Shown piece by piece: positions 5,809-9,014 of a DNA stretch of 9,014 nt. The stretch is from contig SYAB01000351.1 of the NCBI GenBank assembly GCA_005787665.1, positions 1-9,014 on the forward strand. The letters run 5' to 3'. A model generated the notes under the pieces. It was not told the origin of the DNA. It saw nothing but the letters and a program-made list of their open reading frames with translations, and searched no databases. Source of the stretch: Actinomycetota bacterium. Lineage in GTDB: Bacteria; Actinomycetota; Actinomycetes; Mycobacteriales; Mycobacteriaceae. The position numbers and the translations under genes were made by a program. Numbering within the stretch: position 1 is the stretch's first letter; each line of letters starts with the position of its first letter.

Positions 5809-8800
5809 GTGCGTTCACATGATCGGGCAAGCCTCGCGGTGGCCACTCCGGTGGCTGTCATCGGCATGGCCTGTCGTCTTCCCGGCGGCATCGAGTCGCC
5901 CGCGAAACTGTGGGACGCATTGCTCGCGGGCGATGATCTGGTCACCGAGGTGCCCCGCGACCGCTGGGACAACGACCACTACTACGACCCCGAACCGGGT
6001 GTGTTGGGCCGGACGGCGTCGAAGTGGGGCGCATTCCTCGACGACGTCGTTGGCTTCGATTCGGATTTCTTCGGTATCAATGAGCGCGAGGCCGCCGCAC
6101 TCGATCCGCAGCACCGCCTGCTGCTGGAAACCTCCTGGGAGGCCATGGAACATGCGGGTCTGACACCGGCGGCGATGAGCGAATCGCTGACGGGCGTATT
6201 CATGGGTCTGACACATCTCGACTATCAATTGGTCAACGCGGATTCCGAGGCGATGGAAGGACCGTACGGATTCGAGGGCAACACCTTCGCGATGGCCTCG
6301 GGCCGGATCGCGTATTCGATGGGATTGCATGGTCCCGCACTGACCCTCGACACCGCCTGTTCGTCCGGCCTCATGGCGGTGCACATGGGGTGCCGCAGCC
6401 TGAACGACGGCGAAAGCGACCTGGCCCTCGCCGGTGGCGCGTACGTGATGCTGGAACCGCGCAAGTTCGTCGCCGGGTCGGCACAGAGCCACCTGTCCCC
6501 CACCGGACGCTGTCATGCCTTCGACGTGGCGGCGGACGGGTACGTATGTGGCGAAGCCGCTGCGGTCGTGTTGCTGAAGCGCCTGCCCGACGCGCTACGC
6601 GACGGCGACCGGATCCTTGCGGTGATCCGTGGCACGGCCGCCAACCAGGACGGCCACACCGTGAACATCTCGACACCGTCGGCATCTTCGCAGGCCGCGC
6701 TGTACCGGGCTGCGTTGAACACTGCGGGTGTGGATGCCGGGAGCATCACCATGGTCGAGGCGCACGGCCCGGGCACACCGGTGGGCGATCCCATTGAATA
6801 CGCAAGCCTGAGTGAGGTTTACGGCACGGCAGGCCCCTGTGCACTCACCTCGGTAAAGACGAACTTCGGCCACGCCCAGTCGGCCTCCGGAGTTCTCGGC
6901 CTGATGAAGACGGTTCTCGCGCTGCAGGGCGCGGCGATCCCGAAAAATCTGCATTTCACCCGACTGCCGGATCAGTTGGCGGCTATTGATACGAATCTCT
7001 TTGTGCCACAAGAGGTCACGGATTGGCCTGCGAGTGGCGCGAGTCCGCGCAGGGCAGCGGTGTCCTCCTACGGCGTGTCGGGTACCAACGTCCACGCCAT
7101 CCTGGAACAGGCCCCGGATCAGGCACCCGAGGTGGCCGGGGACAACCCACCGAAGACCGGACAGTGGCTGTTCCCTCTGTCGTCCACCTCGGCCGAGGAA
7201 CTGCGCCGCACCGCCGCCCGCCTGGCCGACTGGGTGGACACGCATCCGGACGTCGCCCTGCCGGACCTGGCCTACACCCTGGCCCGCCGGCGCGCGCACC
7301 GGCCGGTGCGCACCGCGGTCATCGCCGACAGCCCAACAGACCTCATTGACGCTCTACGCGCTGTCGCCGAGGGGGATACCCCGTATCAGGCCGCGGTCGG
7401 ACACGACGACCGCGGACCGGTGTGGGTCTTCTCCGGGCAGGGCTCGCAGTGGGCGCAGATGGGTACCGACCTGCTCGCGAGCGACCCGGTGTTCGCCGAG
7501 ACGATCGCACGGTTGGAGCCGTTGATCGCCGCCGAGTCCGGGTTCTCGGTGACCGAGGCGATGACGGCACCTGAGGTGGTCACCGGCATCGCCCGGGTGC
7601 AGCCGACCGTGTTCGCGATCCAGGTTGCATTGGCGGCGACCATGGCCGCGCATGGAGCGCGCCCGGGTGCGGTGATCGGGCACTCGATGGGCGAGACCGC
7701 CGCGGCGGTGGTCGCCGGCGCACTGTCACTCGACGACGGTGTGCGCGTCATCTGCCGTCGCTCCCGGCTCATGGCCACCATCGCCGGCTCCGGAGCCATG
7801 GCATCAGTGGAACTTCCCGCCAAGCAGGTGCTCTCGGAGTTGACCATGCGCGGCATCAAGGATGCGGTGGTGGCCGTGGTGGCCTCGCCCACGTCGACGG
7901 TGATCGGTGGCGCAGGAGACACAGTTCGGGAGTTGGTGGCAGCCTGGGAGCAGCGTGACGTGATGGCCCGGCAGGTCGCCGTCGACGTCGCCTCGCATTC
8001 GCCCCAGGTCGATCCGATCCTCGACGAATTGGCCGGCGTTCTGGCGGACATCACACCCAGGACACCGGAGATTCCGTACTACTCCGCAACCGGATTCGAC
8101 CCGCGCGAGGAACCGGTGTGCGATGCCAAGTACTGGGTGCACAACCTGCGTCGCACGGTGCGGTTCGCCGCGGCGGTGCGGTCGGCACTGGAGGACGGGT
8201 ATCGGGTCTTCGCCGAACTCGCACCGCACCCACTGCTGACTCATGCCGTTGAGCAGACCGCGGACAGCCTGGACGTGCCACTGGCGGCGCTGGCGGGCAT
8301 GCGCCGCGACCAAGCACTCCCCCTCGGATTGCTTCCTCTGGTGGCGGAGGTGCACAGCGCGGGCGCCACGGTCGACTTCTCCGTTCGGTCTCCACGAGGC
8401 CGACTGGTGGACGCACCCCTACCGACGTGGACGCACCGCCGGTTGTGGTTGAGCCAAGACCGGGAATCCTCAGCGCGCGGTGGTCACACCGTGTCGGCGC
8501 ATCCACTGCTGGGACCGCAGGTGCGTTTGCAGGAGGAACCGGAGCGCCACGTGTGGCAGGCCGAGGTAGGCCTCGCCGCTCAGCCGTGGCTTACGGATCA
8601 CCGGATCCGCACTGTGGCGGTGCTGCCTGGGGCGGCCTACTGCGAGATGGCGTTAGCAGCAGCCCGCACCGCGCTGGGCGAGGCCGCTGAGGTCCGCGAC
8701 ATCGTCTTCGAACAGGCGCTGCTCCTGGACGAGCAGACCACCCTCGGCGCCTCGACGTCGTTGGCGTCACGGGGTGCCGCCGACTTCCTGGTGGAGTCGC

Positions 8801-9014
8801 AACAGGGTGGCGGTTCAGCGGAGCTGGCCACCGCAATCCTGCGTGTCACCGCCGATGAGCAGCCACCCGCCTACGACATCACCGCACTACTTGCCGCACA
8901 TCCGGATGTCGTGGACGGCACCGAGGTGCGAGCGGCACTGGATCTGCGCGGTATTCAGTACGGCCCGGCGTTCGCCGGCCTCGGTTCCGTGCACACCGGC
9001 GGGGATACCGACGG
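5809..9014 (+). CDS. Type I polyketide synthase, MAS/Pks2-like (KS-AT-DH..., cut by the window edge)
   Basis: 1068 codons are visible with no stop; family members are about 2100 aa, so roughly half is missing. The ketosynthase (about 14-440) starts at [14 protein letters not shown] and has Cys184 (DTACSSG), His319 (EAHGPGT) and His355 (NFGHAQS). The acyltransferase (about 537-850) has FSGQGSQW at 541, Ser626 in GHSMGE, and VASHS at 727; that motif is typical of MAS-type domains using methylmalonyl-CoA. The dehydratase begins at HPLLG (898) with catalytic His931 and Pro940 and a YGPAF motif near 1051; its partner acid, the ER, KR and ACP lie beyond the edge. By family knowledge it iteratively extends a FAAL-supplied fatty acid to a multimethyl-branched acid for cell-wall lipids. 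From memory it resembles M. tuberculosis Pks2, but Mas, Pks3/4 and Pks5 relatives are close, so no symbol is given. An in-frame TAG at 5797-5799 makes GTG 5809 the first possible start; GTG 5839 is an alternative. Confidence 0.93.
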   Translation, partial: MRSHDRASLAVATPVAVIGMACRLPGGIESPAKLWDALLAGDDLVTEVPRDRWDNDHYYDPEPGVLGRTASKWGAFLDDVVGFDSDFFGINEREAAALDPQHRLLLETSWEAMEHAGLTPAAMSESLTGVFMGLTHLDYQLVNADSEAMEGPYGFEGNTFAMASGRIAYSMGLHGPALTLDTACSSGLMAVHMGCRSLNDGESDLALAGGAYVMLEPRKFVAGSAQSHLSPTGRCHAFDVAADGYVCGEAAAVVLLKRLPDALRDGDRILAVIRGTAANQDGHTVNISTPSASSQAALYRAALNTAGVDAGSITMVEAHGPGTPVGDPIEYASLSEVYGTAGPCALTSVKTNFGHAQSASGVLGLMKTVLALQGAAIPKNLHFTRLPDQLAAIDTNLFVPQEVTDWPASGASPRRAAVSSYGVSGTNVHAILEQAPDQAPEVAGDNPPKTGQWLFPLSSTSAEELRRTAARLADWVDTHPDVALPDLAYTLARRRAHRPVRTAVIADSPTDLIDALRAVAEGDTPYQAAVGHDDRGPVWVFSGQGSQWAQMGTDLLASDPVFAETIARLEPLIAAESGFSVTEAMTAPEVVTGIARVQPTVFAIQVALAATMAAHGARPGAVIGHSMGETAAAVVAGALSLDDGVRVICRRSRLMATIAGSGAMASVELPAKQVLSELTMRGIKDAVVAVVASPTSTVIGGAGDTVRELVAAWEQRDVMARQVAVDVASHSPQVDPILDELAGVLADITPRTPEIPYYSATGFDPREEPVCDAKYWVHNLRRTVRFAAAVRSALEDGYRVFAELAPHPLLTHAVEQTADSLDVPLAALAGMRRDQALPLGLLPLVAEVHSAGATVDFSVRSPRGRLVDAPLPTWTHRRLWLSQDRESSARGGHTVSAHPLLGPQVRLQEEPERHVWQAEVGLAAQPWLTDHRIRTVAVLPGAAYCEMALAAARTALGEAAEVRDIVFEQALLLDEQTTLGASTSLASRGAADFLVESQQGGGSAELATAILRVTADEQPPAYDITALLAAHPDVVDGTEVRAALDLRGIQYGPAFAGLGSVHTGGDTD

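Noticed and set aside
5720..5830. An N-terminal extension of the FAAL starting at TTG 5830 (or ATG 5785)
   Set aside because: The extra residues do not resemble the family, the TTG start would overlap the PKS coding region, and neither start has a well-spaced ribosome binding site. GTG 5719 gives the normal length and has a -10-like hexamer at the right distance.
5815..8054. Minus-strand open frames of 222-234 aa within the PKS gene
   Set aside because: They lie opposite an unbroken frame with clear KS and AT motifs, and their products show no recognisable domain.

Overview
The window looks like a piece of a Mycobacterium chromosome, most probably a non-tuberculous species. Three things point there. 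It is GC-rich. It carries a large Gly-Asn-Gly-Gly (PGRS-type) repeat gene, a repeat class typical of mycobacteria. It also has a fatty acyl-AMP ligase (FAAL) next to a MAS/Pks2-type polyketide synthase, the hallmark of mycobacterial methyl-branched cell-wall lipid loci. The species cannot be fixed from the sequence.

Layout. (1) Bases 1-279 are non-coding upstream sequence. (2) Bases 280-1290 (+) encode a 336-aa secreted protein of unknown function, with a signal peptide, Ala-Ile-Gly and Asn-rich repeats and a basic Ala/Pro tail. (3) A 144-bp gap holds a hairpin over the stop codon, a candidate extended -10 and a good ribosome binding site. (4) Bases 1435-3945 (+) encode an 836-aa PGRS-repeat protein whose N-terminus is a Sec-type signal peptide rather than a PE domain. 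Its repeat region is a degenerate tandem duplication of one long module. (5) Bases 3959-5719 (-) encode a 586-aa FAAL of the FadD21/FadD23 type, convergent with the PGRS gene. (6) Bases 5720-5808 form a compact divergent control region. (7) From 5809 (+) a type I PKS (KS-AT-DH...) runs off the right edge.

How the genes work together. The FAAL and the PKS start back to back, as fadD23 and pks2 do in the M. tuberculosis sulfolipid locus. By analogy, the FAAL activates a long-chain fatty acid as acyl-AMP and passes it to the PKS. The PKS then extends it with methylmalonyl-CoA to a multimethyl-branched acyl chain for an outer-membrane lipid, probably a trehalose ester. The lipid product is unknown, because the acyltransferase and MmpL genes that would identify it lie outside the window. 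The two left-hand genes encode exported proteins and have no visible functional link to the lipid genes.

The most interesting signals are the symmetrical 89-bp FAAL/PKS promoter region (two -10-like hexamers placed for leaderless GTG starts, with an inverted repeat midway between them), the PGRS protein lacking a PE domain, and the module duplication in that protein with one cysteine pair per module. None of this amounts to a clearly new system.
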